A program made the position numbers and the translations under genes. 64,000 bases of DNA from Channallabes apus (taxonomy: Eukaryota; Chordata; Actinopteri; Siluriformes; Clariidae): contig CM060107.1 in the NCBI GenBank assembly GCA_030522415.1, forward strand, positions 612,001 to 676,000, read 5' to 3'. The notes under the pieces were generated by a model. It did not search any database. It saw nothing but the letters and a program-made list of their open reading frames with translations, and was not told where the DNA came from. Below, piece by piece: positions 1 to 15,215 of this stretch (position 1 is the stretch's first letter; the number at the start of each line of letters is the position of its first letter).

Positions 1-420
1 CTAATTACCCGAGGTACCCCACCAACCAAACCAGGGCAAATTTACCTCCTCTAATTACCCGAGGTACCCCACCAACCAAACCGGGGCAAATTTACTTCAT
101 CTAATTACCCGAGGTACCCCACCAACCAAACCGGGGCAAATTTACCTCCTCTAATCACCCAAGGTACCGCACTAACTCAACCAGGGCAAATGTACCTCCC
201 AAATCAACCAAGGTACCCTACCAATTAAACCCAGGGAAAATATGCCTCCTCTAATCACCCAAGGTACCCCACCAAAAACAGGCAAAATGTCCCTTCCCGT
301 ATCACTGAGGTGTCCCACGAACTACACTGCACCACATTTGCCTTCCCAAATCCCCCAAGGTACCTCACTAATTAAACCATTCCCCTCTGACAGTGTCCAC
401 CGTCAGATGTTCAGGGGCTT
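1..420. repeat. 50-bp minisatellite in an akap9 intron
   Basis: The unit CTAATTACCCGAGGTACCCC plus about 30 more bases repeats every 50 bp from the window start, exact at first and drifting to about 420. Diverged GGTACC-type units reappear around 1190-1450. The array probably continues left of the window. Confidence 0.85.
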
Positions 421-646
421 TTGTAGACTCTGACTGTAAATAACCACAATCATAACTGTACTGAATGAACCGGAGAACACAGGAACCATAAGGAATATAA
501 TGGTGTTGGTACCGGTCACCTGTTAAAGATTTCTGACTGACTTTTTAGGGTGGAGCATTCTGCATGGTAACATCTGCATTCCCACCTTCTCCATCTGAAA
601 ACATCTGGATTCCAATAACATCTGGGTATGGGGGGTTTGTGTTTAG

Positions 647-2315
647 GACTTCTGGAGGAGACAGAAAAGCTCATGCAGGAGAAGGTTGATGTTCAGCGTC
701 AGGCCCAGAAGGATCACGCAGAGTTTGTGGAGCAGGTGAAGCAGCTGGAGGCGGAGCTTGATGAGCAGGTGAGAGCCATGGCCAAGCTGGAGGAAACGCA
801 CCTGTCTGTGAGTGATGATCTCCGGCAGCAGATCCACGCTCTTGAGAAACAGCTGGAGAACAACCGTCGCTTCCTGGATGTGAGTTCAGTGACATTTGTG
901 AATGTAGTGAGATTTGTTATTTTAGGCTCTGACCTCAGCTGTGAACTTTGACCTTTCAGGAGCAGGCTGCGGACAGAGAGCACGAGCGAGACGTGTTTCA
1001 GCAAGAGATCCAGAACCTGGAGCAGCAGCTGAAGGGCAGCAGTAAGCCTCAGGCTGACCACAGCGAGGTAATGCATTGAATTACTCCTGAATTTACCCCC
1101 CATTACCCCATTTTTTTAAAAATTAATATAAAAAAATTTTTTGTAAAGTAAACCAACCCAACCAGTACTCATTTGTTCCTTTGTCCTTGCTAAACTGCCC
1201 CATAGAGGTACCTCACCTCCTTACACAGGCATAGAGCCACCAATTTCCCTTAGAAACTCCTGCAACTGCCCCAGAGAGGCATCCCATTTATTGACCTCAA
1301 TCATCCATTTACATCCTCTGTCTGCCCCAGAGAGGTATCTCACTACTTTACCCCATTGCCCTTGGAGTTACCATTTGAACCTGCTCCAGAGAGTTACCAC
1401 TCTAATTGAACCACTAACTCCTTTAAGCTCTGATGTACCCCAGACTGAGTTCCTCCAGTGTACAGCAGGTGTGTAATGTTTTAGAAGAACCCTGCAGTCC
1501 TGTTTCAGAACTGGTTTAAGCTGCTGGGTTTTACACCATGGGAAGGAACACTCCCTGCTCCTGTTTCTGTCCCGAGAGAACCGAGCACCACGGGTCAGGT
1601 TTCCCTCAACAATACAGTATCTAGAGCAGGACCATCACAGGAGCCTAGCGCGGGGGCCAGAAACATAACCGGTTTCCTCCTCAGGGCTAAATAAACCCTG
1701 CCCTCTTTTTCAGGGCTAAATAACTCCTGCTCTCTTTATTATTTTTTAAATTGTGAACAGAGAACAGTGAAGAATTAAAATTCTAGCTGCAGGGTGATGT
1801 CATTACAGGTGATGATGTCATTACAGGTGTTACAGCTGTTGACCAGCTGTTGATCAGCAGCTTCAGCAGAACTCCTAACACAAACTCATTGTAATCACAC
1901 GAACACCATGTTTTCTTTTTTCCTTCCTTCATGTTTGTTTTAACACTTATTTATTTTGTGTTGTTCCTTCCTTTTCTTTATTTATTGTTTTTCCATTTTT
2001 ATCTTTTCCCCATTTTTCTTCCTTTTTTTTTTTTTACATTCCTTTTTTCCGATTTCTTTCTTTCCTGTTTTTCATTACTTGATTCTATTTCTCCTTCTAA
2101 TCCCTCTCCTGGTTCTCTCTCTCTCTCTCTCTCTACCTCTTGTTCTACTTTTACCTCCTTTCCCTCTTTATTGCACTCTACCTTGTATTATTCTTTCTCT
2201 TCCATACCTGTCCTCTTTCCTCTGTATTTTTCCGTCCTTTATTTTTACTCCTGCATGTGTCCCCTCTTCTCTGTTCCCTTCTCTCTCTCTCTCTCTCTCC
2301 CTCCCTATCCCCCCT

Positions 2316-2377
<62 letters not shown>

Positions 2378-2722
2378 CCTATCCCCCCTCCCTTTCTCTC
2401 TCTCGCCCCTTCTCTCTCTCTCTCCCTCTCTCTCCCTCCCTCTCTCTCTCTCTCTCAGGTGGAGGAGCTGAGCGCGGCCCTGCAGGACAAAGCGGATTGG
2501 TGCAGTGAGCTCTTGTTGCGAGTGGAGCAGCTGCAGAGGGATGTGCAGGAGCGTGACGAGGAGATCGAGAGGCAGGAGGAGCGTGTGAGGGTGCTGGAGG
2601 AAGTGCTCGTCTCCCAGAACATCACGCCATCCAGGGTGAGTGTTTTAGCAACGCAGTGCTAGCTTCAGCTTTTAGCACCGCTCACCTCGTGGGTTCATCG
2701 TTTCCATGACAACTGCGTGTGT

Positions 2723-2753
<31 letters not shown>

Positions 2754-5700
2754 CAGGAGAACAGTAAGCAGTATGCCTCCATGGCAGGCGGGGCTGATGT
2801 CACCCTGGAGGCTTTACTCCAGACTGAGAGAGAGGCGCTGGACAGGAAAGAAAAAGAGGTACTTCCTGTCACATGACTGACTGCCCCAGCAGTTAGACTG
2901 GTCTGTGCATTTGTTTTAGTCCTGGTTTACCGGTTTATCATTGTGCCCCTGCGTGCTGTAGATTGTGAATCTGGAGGAGCAGCTGGAGCAGTTCAGGGAT
3001 GAGCTCCAGAACAAGAGCGAGGAGGTTCAGCAGCTCCACATGCAGCTGGAGATCCAGAGGAAGGAGATTAGCACACAGCAGCAGGATCTGCAGGCTCACA
3101 CCAGCTTACACACGGTGAGACGTGACTGCTTAAATAATAAAATAATGACAGACAGCAGGGGGAGTTAGCTAGTCGGTGTAATGCTGACTTCTTATCCTTT
3201 TTCAGTGCAGCATGATGGCTTTCCTTCAACAGTTTTGTGGGAGTCATTCTCAAAAATATCTGATTCTAAAGCTCTGTCACGACAGGATTAGATCATTAAA
3301 ACTCACGTCCGATAAGATTCCTAGCACAGGTCGTGATCATGTGACCTACTAATGCTCAAGCTATGCCTCGTCCTGTAATGTCCTCGTACTGTACAGTTCT
3401 ATCCACTCGGTCTCCGCTGTGAAATCTGAACACACAACACTTCTAGTATAATGTTAATAAAACGAAAATAAGTCAGTACTCTCTTCATTCGTTTCTGTGG
3501 CAGACCTTAAACAAAACTAATAAAAAAGAAAGAGCAGTGTTTGTGAGCCCGTTGTTGAGGTGTGTGCCGGATGGACATGGTACTGAAATTAAACTCTACA
3601 TTAAGGGTGTCTTCATCATTATCCTGTGATCCTATCTGAGAACATTCGACATTAAAAGTCTGGTTCAGTGTGAACTCAATCGATCCGCGCTCAGGAGCCG
3701 TGCCTCGAGTCCGCTTGAAGAGGTGGTCTCGAGAACGGTACAGCGCACACGGGTGTGAATAGAATCAGATATGGACGCTAATCATACTTGAAAACGGTGG
3801 ACGCGATGTCATCAATGCTGTAGCACGTTCGTCTTTTTCGAATAGTTAAAATATGCAAGTAGAGCCGAGTATGGAGAGAAAATGATGAATGATAATGTGA
3901 ACAATGTGTCCAGCGGGGGAGTGAGGAGGGGGGGCACGGTACAAACCAGTCACACCTACTTTGGTAACACCCTCGGTAATATTTTGTTTGCTGCTCAAAG
4001 CTTCCTTATTGTTACTCACTCATACACTTCCACTTTGATGGAATTCGTTTTTTTCCCTCCAGGTGCCTCATTTCCACTTATTTCACCTTCATGACCTCAA
4101 CGTTACAGTCATAATAGTGTGTCTGTCTGTTTGTTTGTTTGTTTGTTTGTTTGTTTGTTTGTTTGTTTGTTTGTTTGAACATGTTAAAAGACACCGAGGT
4201 GTAGCAGAGTGTTCAGGTTGTTAGGGCTGATTTAAGGCGAGTCATGTGATGATGTTTAACTCTTAAAGGTCTTGGAGGAGAAGAACAAGCAAATTACTCT
4301 TCTTAATGAACAGATTGCTAAACTTCAGCTTTCCGAAACTACGAAGACTGACGACAAGGTAACGGCTTACACACATGCGCTGGAGGAACGGGCGTATATG
4401 TGTGTACCTGCTTGTGTGTGGATGTGTTTGTGTATGTGTTGTGTTTGTGAAACCCGTTTCTGTTTTTAACATCCCTCTGGGTCCAGGTTTCATTTAAGTT
4501 TCATTGGTTTGTTTCTGCAGTATGGTTTTACTCTTCTCATACTTTTACTGGTTGTTTTTCTTTGGTTTAAATTGATTTATATTTACTGTTTTGTCTTGTT
4601 TGTTTTTTTTTTTTTTCTTTCTTTCTGTGTAGCAAAAATATCAGTTTTTAATGAGTGCAAGTATACCTGGACATTGCAGGATGTGCACTTATTAAACACT
4701 GATAATGTGATGTTACTCACAGGGAATACTGTAAGTGTTTTATGCATGCCAGATTAACAAATTATCATCATTCACCAAAAAACATGGGAGAAACTTTTAA
4801 CACCTGTAATTATCCTCCTGGATGGATGTTAACCGTGGTACTCTTCTAAAAGCTAATGGGTAAAGTTGTAGATTATGCCCAGTTCCAAACATCTATGTTT
4901 TTAAATCATACCTCGTAGACTAATTAGTGAATTCACAATGTTAACTCTAGTCCATGAAATCTCAAACACACCTTTTTATGTCCAGTCCTGTGGTTACAGG
5001 TGTGTGAAGGTTCTGAGCTCTGGCTCAAACCAGAATTCGCATCTAAAGAACTACCCTTACTTTTAAACCACTGAGCATAGATTGTTGGAACTGGGCCTTT
5101 GTTGTCACCATCAAGTATTCCTTGTTTTCTTCCATTCCTGATTTTCTTCACGGCTTCACATGTCCACAGGAGGTTGAGGTAAAGAACGAACTGGTGCATG
5201 AGCTTGAGTCTCAGCTCGAGTACCTTCGCGCAGAACAGGATCATCTCAAACGAGACAACGAGGAAGAAGTGGACCAGCTGAACTCTGTAATCGAAAAACT
5301 CCAGCAAGAACTTTCCAAAATTGAGCACAAACAGTCTCCTAAGCTGGAGGAGGAGGAGGACGAACAAGACCAGCATGATGAACTGAAACAGAAGATGGAC
5401 CAAATTCAGAGAGAACTGGACACCCTTAAGGAGGACCACTCCTCACTCATCAGCAAATACGAATCCCTGCAAGACGAAAGAGAAACGAAAGCAGAAAAGG
5501 AGAGGAAAAACGAGATGTTAGTTCTTGAACTTGAAGACATGTTGAGGGAGAAGACTGCAGCATTAGTGGTGGCACAAGTTCAGATCCAGGCATTAGAGGA
5601 AAGTGCTAGCTCCACAGTGAACAGTTTAACTTGGCGAGTAAAGGAGCTAGAGAATTGCCTTACAGAGAGAGAGGTAGAACTGAGAGATTGTAGATCAAAT

Positions 5701-8700
5701 TTGGATAAAGCACAATCTGAAGCAGGAACCCTTCATCTCAAGATCTCCCAGCTGGAGGAGAGACTCAAGGAGAAGGTCACCACTTTGAGTCAGTTGGTCA
5801 ACCAAGAGCATATTGAGACAAAGACTGAAACTAAAGAGTTTGAAGAATGCAAGACTTGTTTAGATAACATGAAAAAAGAGTTGGAATTAAAGGTGGCCCA
5901 TGGAGAGCATTTGGTTGAACCTCTTTCTGGGAAAAAGGTGGGATTAAAGCAGCAGGGTGGAATAGTAGAGGATCAGGAGAAAGTTGCAAAAGAGTTGGAA
6001 TCAAAGGTCATTGCTGGAGAACAAGTGAAATCTAAGGTAGATGAAGCCACTGCTTCTATGCGGTTAATGGGATCTGGTTCAGAGATGGAAGTTAAGAACC
6101 TTATCCTCCTGATGGAGAAGCTGAGAAAACTGGAAATGGATCTGAGTTCCATGCCAAAGGATCAAGAATTGCAAAAACTTCTACTTGCCAGTTCAGAGAA
6201 CGAAGTTGATGAGTACGAGAAAATACTAGCTAAGCTCATGGAGCTGCTCAACCAATTAAAGACAACACCTACGTCACCTGCAGAGGTAAGTGGAGGACCG
6301 ATCACCTGTCGTAGTTTTCAGCTCAGTGTCAAACATCCAAGCATCATTGAGAGACATAAACTTTTTGTATGTTTGTGTGTGTGTGTTTGTGCCTGTTGTA
6401 ATAACTGTCTCTCGGTTTAGACCTCAACTGAACGAACTACTGAGACAGAGAAGCTTATTCAGGAGCTGCAGGAGCTCAAACGTCAGTCAGAAGCTGCTAG
6501 AGAAGAGCTGCACATCTGTAGAATCCAAAATCAGAGTCTGCAGGAACAAATACGCGTATGTCACATTAACTCCTTTGGTTTGCACTTTTATTCCTCACAA
6601 AGTGTACAAACAGGTGATGCTCTTTTGGTCTACTTCAAAATAGTGATTTTAAATCAAAAGCCAAACACATACAACTAAAGAAATTTTATTTTAAACCACT
6701 GGCACAGAGGTGTAACTACTCCAAATCTGGGAATAGAATTGGGCTCAACACAGGGCCTTGGGGAATACCGTGCCTTTTTTCCTGTAGGCATAAACGAAAG
6801 GTTGAATTTCAATGTTAGGAGGAAACTAGACACAAAATAAATGACTTTTACTCACAACTGTGGATTAACATTAGAGTAGAATATTAAGTGAAGTATTTGT
6901 TGTTTAGTAGAGAAGTTGGAACACTCCTTACTTTAACACTAACATTGCTCTCATCCACTCCTCTACAGTATGACAGTATTTGTAAAAAGCAGCTTGTCAG
7001 TCTGTCCTCAATTAAAAACAACACCTCTAAAAATACAATGTCCAGTACTCCACATCTCGTGAACTCTCACGTTGCCTATTAACAGACATACTGAGAAATA
7101 TGATGCAAAACAAACGTCACCTCATAATACCTCTTAATCAGTTTGCAGTATTTAATGATTGTTTCTCGATAACATAATTCGTGAACATCGATATTTTTAG
7201 CTGCTAACCCAAGCCAGAGGACATGGCTGTAGTGCTGCAGAAATGCTGTTTCTTCTGAACAACTCTAGAAGTTAAACATGGATGGATTTTTAGAATTGTG
7301 TATTAATATAGCCTAATCATGTACAGAGTGTTCTCTGTGATGTGGTTTCCCAGGAGAACATGGTGAAGGTCATTTCCGTTGTATTTCTGACCGATAAATG
7401 AACCGAGGACGTTTTCAGCCTTACAAACAGCTCCAACCTTTTCCAGGCCACAAACAAGACTTTTTTTCATTACGAGTTTTATAAGATCCACTTGTGAACA
7501 TATTACAATACACATCTTTATACATATTTTTTTTTCTCTTTGGCATATTTAAAATATTTCATAATGTCATAAAATATATCAACATATTTAAAGCAAGGTG
7601 ATCAAACCTTTTCTGTTTTATCTTTTAAATTTTTTGTTTCAGCATCTGTTACACACTTCACAAGTGCTAGCTCAAAGTTCACAGACACACACACACACAC
7701 ACACTAAAATGTATGAGCGTGGGGTCAGCTGGGGTATAGTGTCTTGGTAATCTTGGAGCAGATTGGGTTAAGGGCTGAGCTCAAGGTCTCGACAGTGGCC
7801 GCGTGGCGGTGCTGGCCTCGAACCGCAGAGTCTTAACTCTTCGAGCAGCCACTGCCCCAAACAACCGACCTCAGCAGAACCAGCAGTTTTCTGATCTGAA
7901 GTCAGACGCTTTATCCATTAGGCCAAATGATTGTCTACTAAACATTAGCTGATAAAGCCTCAGTCCCAGCTCTGTCCTCAGTAATATGAGAGGAGGGGAA
8001 TCTGGTCCTTGGGATTTTGAAGGAGGTTTTATAACATTATAATGAGAGGAAGATTGGCCTGGATGGTTCTGCTCTTTCTCCTCTTCGTGTTCTTGTTCTG
8101 GACTGGGAGTTGAGGTTCAATACCAAGCTCTATTCAGACAGCATTTTTAATTTAATAATTAATTATTTAATTATACACACTGTGAAACTAGACCACAACA
8201 GAAACGAACTAGAAGAGTTAACATCACAGTAAAGACTTTCTTTGTTTTTCAGCGTAAGGAGGACCTGATTGAGAAGCTACAGGAAGACGTACACAGGGTG
8301 AGTGAAGTGAACCTTAATACAGGAACAAGTGTAAGTGTACGTGCTACTGCACGGTTCAGAAAGGTACCTGAAACTGCTACTCTGTCTTAGAATAATCCTT
8401 TGACCTTTGAATCCTTAGACCTCACAGGGCAGTGGTGAACAATCTTCTACAGAGATGTCAGCACTTCATCAGGAGCTGCATGAGGTTAAAGGTCAAGCAG
8501 AGGCTGCTAAAGAGGAACTGAACGTCTGTAAAGATCTCAGCCAAAGACTTGAGGCACAGCTTCAGGTACAATCACGTTCTGTGTGTTTTTTACTTGAATA
8601 TTAAAGAAATTGTCATTGATTACCGAGGCCAGTTTATTAGAAACTCTAATATTGGTAATTATAAAGAAGATAACATTCAGTGAGATTGTGTTATTTTTGT

Positions 8701-11700
8701 TTTCGAGAAGGAGCGAGAGATGATGATTGCTCTGTTGAAGGATCAGGTGCACAGGGTGAGTGTGTTTATATCGATTTATACATTACACGCTCATCCACGG
8801 TACTGTATTAGAGATGAACTCTGAGCGCAGATGATGCAACTTTACAGCTCTGACCCTTTACTTTCTTTTCATTTAGATGTCTGGTGAAGTAGACAGTTCT
8901 GAGCTGCTTCAGGAACTTCAGGAGGTCAAACATGAAGCAGCAGCAACTAAAGAAGAGCTGAACAGCTACATAGAGCAAAGTCTTAAACTTCAGGAGCAGA
9001 TACAGGTACTTTACACTGTAGATTTGTTACCCTTTAGGCAACTTTACAGAATATTCCATTCAATTTTATTTATATAGCGCTTTTAACAATGGTCATTGCC
9101 TCAAAGCAGCTTCACAAAAAATTAAAAAGATTTTGAAAATATTTGGGAGTGTGTATGTGTGAGAAAAATGTGTTTAGGTAATAATGAGATGAATGAATGA
9201 TGAATGAAATGTCTCTGATGAATAAGTCAAGGTTGATGGCGACGATGACAAGGAAAAACAGATGGCATTAGGAAGAAACCTTGAGAGGAACCAGACTCAA
9301 CAGGGAACCCATCCTCATTTGGGCGATAACAGATAGAAATGATATAACATCTTGTGTGTTGTGCAGGTGAAAGTGCAATATGACAGAAAATCATTTAAAT
9401 TGACATGAAGACCCATTCAGCATAGGGACGAGTCAGTAGGTGCAGAGGGCAGATGAGGTCTGGATCACTGGAAGCACAGGAGCAGCATGTGTAGCTCCAA
9501 CCATCATAAAGCTGAATCCAGTTGGAGCTGGTCCTTCTCTGGATGCCTCAGGAACCTCGCAGGGTCGGCCTTTGTCTACTGAAGCTGGCAAAATCTCCCG
9601 ATGCCTCGGGATGGGTAGAGAAATACAGAACAGATGGGGAGAATTAGCGTAGTTGCCATTCGGTATAGGTGTACTGGAGTATGAGTACTGGGATGAGTTA
9701 TGTGTATGCCAGATTAAAAAGATGCGTCTTGAGTCTACTTTTGAACTGAGAAACCTTGTCTGCTCCCCGAACACTGTCTGGAAGGCTATTCCAAAGCTTT
9801 GGAGCTAAATATGAAAATGCCCCGCCCCCTTTTGTAGATTTAGAAATTCTGGGAACTACCAGAAGTCCAGAGCTTTGTGATCTTAAGGCGCGTGGTGGAT
9901 TGTAGCGCATCAGAAGACTGGTTAGGTATGTGGGAGCTAAACCATTTAAGGCCTTGTATGTAAGTAATACTATTTTGTAATTTATTCTAAACTGAACAGG
10001 TAGCCAGTGCAGGGATGATAATATTGGGGTTATATGATCATATTTTCTGGATCTAGTGAGAACCCTGGCAGCTGCATTTTGGATTAACTGAAGCTTGTTT
10101 ATTGAGGATGCAGGACAACCATCTAGTAATGCATTACAATAGTCCAGTCTGGAGGTCATGAATGCATGAACTAGCTTTTCTGCATCAGATACGGATAAGA
10201 TGTTCCTCAGTTTTGCAATATTTCTAAGATGGAAAAAGGCTGTTTTTGTGATATTTGAAATGTGATTTTCAAAGGAAAACCCAGGTTTTTCACTGTCGAG
10301 CTGGTTGTAACAGTACATCCTTCTAACCGCAGGCTGAATTGTGAAAGCTGCAATTGTTGTGTGCTGGTTAAGTACACAACAGTTGAGCCGATAAGTAATA
10401 TCTCTGTCTTATCTGAATTTAGTAAAGGAAAGTTATTGGTCATCCAATCTTTTATGTCCTGGACACACTCAGTTAATCTAGACAACTTAGGTATTTCGTC
10501 TGGTTTAGTTGAGATAATTGGGTATCATCAGCATAACAATGGAAACTAATCCCATGTCTTCTAATGATGTTACCCAAGGGAAGCATGTATATTGAGAACA
10601 GCATAGGTCCTAAAACTGACCCTTGTGGGACCCCATATTTCACTGATGGTTCTCCATTTAGATCTACAAAATGGTAGCGATCAGACAGGTAAGATCTAAA
10701 CCATTTTAATGCCTGTCCCTGAATACCTATGTGATTTTGTAAGCGATCTATGAGAATATTATGATCTACAGTGTCGAATGCAACACAAAGATCAAGTAAG
10801 ATTAGTATTGAAATGCAACCTTGGTCCGAAGCTAAAAACAAGTCGTTTGTAATCTTAACTAGTGCAGTTTCTGTACTATGATGGGGCCTGAAACCTGACA
10901 GAAATTCAAGGATGTTGTTTTCCTGCAAGAATGTGCAAATTTGAGCTGATACGACTTTTTCTAATATTTTTGATATGAACGGAAGGTTTGAATCTGTAAT
11001 TTATTTAATTCGCGTCCAAATTAGATTTTTTAAGAAGCGGCTTAATAACTGCCAACTTGAAAGGTTTAGGGACATAACCAAGATGTAATGAAGAATTAAT
11101 AATGTTTAGAAGTGGCTCTCCAACCGTAAGCATCACTTCTTTTAAGAATCTGGTTGGGTAATACAGTTTACACTTTACACCACTTTACACAATACATCTT
11201 ACACTTTACACCCCTTTACAGAACACATTTTACACGTTAATGCATCCCTTTACAGAATGCATTTTACACTTTACACCCCTTTGCAGAATACATTTTACAC
11301 CCCTTTACAGAATACATATTATACTTTACACCCCTTTACAGAATATAATTTACACTTTACACCCCTTTACAGAATACATTTTATATTTTACACTTTACAC
11401 CCCTTTACAGAATACATTTTATACTTAAAATTTAAGCAATTTTACAGAATGAACTTTTCATTTAACTAAATATATTTTTAAATTTAAACCACTTTACAAA
11501 ATATTTTTTACACTATACGATTTGCAGAATCTATTTCACACTTTGTCTGACTTGCAGAACAGATTTTACATTGTAGATTACAGTATATATTTTACACTTC
11601 AGATCGCTTACAATGATGTATTTTGAACTGTATATTTCAGTCTAAACTGTAGGTTTAAAGTGAAAGATGATTTTAAAATGTAAAATAAGTTCTGTAAAGG

Positions 11701-12432
11701 GTTCAGTTAGTGTGCAGACGTTAGAGTAACGCCTTTCATCTCTGACTCTGACTGCACTTCACAGGCAGGTGTAAAGTTGCGAGTTCAGCACAGTGCTGTA
11801 AGATATTTAAAAATCTAAGCTGTAAATGTCGACATGGTGTAAAGTGACTGCTTTAAAGGTTGTTTTCACTGTAAAATGATATGATTCACAGGCTCGAGAT
11901 GCATCTATAGCCCAGCTCATGGAGGAAATCCAGCAGCTCCATACAGCTTTAATCAAATCAGGAGAAGAGAAAGACTTGTCTTCCTCCAAGAAGAAACCTG
12001 GACGAGAACATCAAGGGAAGGTCAAAGGTGGCAACGCAGCCAAAGACAAGGACAAACAGGCTGTCTCCAGGAAGAACTCCAGCACGCCACCTTTAGCTCC
12101 TTCAGCTAACGGGGCTCTGAACGTGTCCTCTGTGGATGTGGGGATACAGGTGGAGGGGGCGGAGCGGGGGGCGGAGCTGGGGGCGGAGCTGGCTGAAGTG
12201 ATCGGCGAGTACACAGAGCGGATCGGACAGATCCGAGAGCTGCACGCAGCCGAGATCATGGACATGGAGAACAGACACATTGCAGAGAGTGAGAGTCTGA
12301 AGAAGGAGAACCAGAGACTGGAGCAGGAGTGTGATGCACTCAGAGATGGCATTAACAAGCTCCGCCCCTTACAGGTCAGGCCACACCCCCTCTCATTACT
12401 TCATCACATTAAAGCATTCAGACTGCCAGCTA

Positions 12433-12467
<35 letters not shown>

Positions 12468-13843
12468 CTCGTTCTCCCTTGGTTCTGAGTGTTTGTGTGT
12501 TTGATTTCCTGTCCAGGTTGTGAGACCGGATCACTCTGCGTCCTCCCCGTTTAGAGACGGGTACACCAGCGGTAGGTCCCACCTCATCACCACACACAGA
12601 CACTAACTAAGGGACACTCCTCTTAAACATACTACATAGTGCCACTAGATACAGCCACTACCCCTTAACATACTACTTAACTTAAGGGGAATGGCCCAAA
12701 CAAGTGTCCCTACATAGAGTGTGTATATATATATACACACTGCATAGAGACACTATATATTAAACTGAAAGTGTGTGTGTGTGTGTGTGTGTGTGTGAGA
12801 CAGACAGCAGCTCAGACGTGGGATTGGAATTCAGGAGCACGCCTGAAGGGGCACGGCCAGACGACACACACCTGCCCGGGAGGATTAAAGTATGTGCTCA
12901 CCCCCCCCCCCCCCACACACACACATACACACACTTAAAATGTTATATATATAATGTGTGTGTGCGCGCAGGCTCTCCTCAGGGAGGTCCACCAGGAGGG
13001 CATGCAGGTTCTCTCCCTGTCGGAGGTGAGTGTGTGTGACGACGCTGCAGACCACAGCAGCCTGTTGGCGCAGATCACACACCTCCAGACTCGGCTCGCT
13101 CAGCTGCAGCAGAGCACACACACCACCCAGCAACTGCCCCACACACCGGGTACAACAGGTAAACCACCCCTACACACACACACACACATGTGGGACAGCA
13201 AGGTCACATCACCACTACACTGAGTACACACCTCTTTACAGAGACAGATGAGTGTGAGAGGCTGAGGGCGGAGCTGGCGCAGGTCAGACTGGAGCTGAAC
13301 ACCGCACAGAGGACCCAGCACACACACCTGAGGGAGCTCGGCACACTCAGGTGAGAAACACACACACACACACACAGGTGTGTATGAGGCAGCACTATGT
13401 CCCACCGCCACTCATGTGTTCTCTTTGTGTGTGTGCACGGACAGGGCCGAGGTGTGTGTGAAGGCGTCTGAGCTGGACTCTGCCAGTGACCGTCTGGCGG
13501 AGGAGCAGCGACGGGCGAGAGAGCTGCAGTGGGAGGTGGAGAGAGAGAGGAGTAGGGCTGACAGGAGGGCGGAGGGAGAGAGGGAGGAGCTGGAGGTGAG
13601 CATCCAGGAAGTGACATCATTACTGAGCTGTAAAAGTGGGCGGGCTTATCATCTACACAGTTTAGACGCAGTGTGTGATTTGGAACTCATCCATGAGGGA
13701 TAGCTGATGGTGACCACGACACCATGTCTGTCTGTCTGTCTGTCTGTAGGATGTGAGACTCGCTCTGGACGAGGAGAGACAGGTTTCAACACAGAGAGAA
13801 GCAGAACTCTCCAAATACATCAGCCTGTCCACACAGCTGCAGG

Positions 13844-13929
<86 letters not shown>

Positions 13930-14834
13930 CTTTGGGACTTCAGTGAACCACGGTGAGAGACAAGATACACACATGGAGAAAACCTGGAACAGTGGTGAAC
14001 CTTCTCAGGAGTGGCCTACCAACATTACTCCAAGAGTTTACACAACAACGACTCGTGCAGGAGCTCATAAAGGAACTCAGAAGAAGAACATCTAAAGACC
14101 TGCAGGCCTCAGTTAAGGACAGAGTTCATGATTCAACAATAAGACAGAGACTGGGTTGTCACTGCTGACCAAAAAGATCACAAAGGCTTGTCTCACATTT
14201 ACCAAAAAATATCTCTATTATCTCTATTATCCCCAAAACTTTTAAGCAAATAATCTCTGGACTGATGAGCTGGACTTTTTGGAAGGTGTGTGTCCCTCTA
14301 CATCTGGTGTAAAACTAACACTGTGTTTCATAAAGAACATTGTACCAACAGTCACAGGTGATAGTGTGATGGTCTGGGGCTCTGCAGCTTCAGGACCTGG
14401 ACGACTTGCTGTAATTGATGGAACCATGAATTCTGAGCTCCACCAGAGAATCCTGAAGGAGAATGTCTGGCCATAAGTTCATGACCGACCCCGAGCTCAA
14501 GCGTACTTTAGCTAAAAAGCAGGAACATGATCCGAAACTCACCAGCAACTCCACCTCTGAATGGTTCGAAAAAAGTTCATTCATGTTTTTGGAGTGGTCT
14601 GGTCAAAGTCCAGAATTAAATCAGATTGTGATGCTGTGGCCTGACCTTAAAACCTCCAACATGGCTGAAGTGCAGAGAAGAGTGGGACAAAATTCCTCCC
14701 CAAGGATGTGACACACTTAAACGATTCGTATCACCAAACAAACTTGAATATAACTCAAGTTACCTTTGTGAAATATTAAAATTAGTTTGATCTCCATTAT
14801 TTAAGTGTGTCAAATATGCAAAGAATTTTCACAG

Positions 14835-14874
<40 letters not shown>

Positions 14875-15147
14875 ATTTGCAAGAAAAGGTATTTTAAGCA
14901 GACTGTGTTTTTCTATTGTTGTGACTTGGATGAAGATCAGAACACATTTTATGACCAATTCATGCAAAACTCCACATAATCCCATATATATATATATAAA
15001 ATTGTATGTATGTGTGTGTGTGTGTGTGTGTGTTTTAGGTCCAGTTAGAATCTCAGAACTGTCGACTGAATGAGCTGAGCTCCGACCTTCAGAAGGATAA
15101 GGAGCTCAATGCTGAACTGCTTAAACACACAGAACGCCCTCTAAAGG

Positions 15148-15215
<68 letters not shown>

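Noticed and set aside
1931..2662. A 243-codon Ser/Leu/Phe/Pro-rich frame, looking like a membrane protein
   Set aside because: It is translation of a T/C-rich intron and (CT)n. Only its last 59 codons (from 2459) are the real akap9 exon.
11161..11440. Direct repeats considered as a CRISPR-like array
   Set aside because: A eukaryotic minisatellite with no unique spacers; the units are contiguous and drifting.
12773..13620. Several overlapping frames on both strands around the akap9 exons
   Set aside because: Shadows of G/C-rich coding exons and flanking simple repeats. The chosen exons alone keep a continuous phase.
13662..13970. His-Thr and Cys-Val repeat peptides, also at 19.4-20.3 kb and 26.6-27.0 kb
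   Set aside because: Translations of (CA)n and (TG)n microsatellites.
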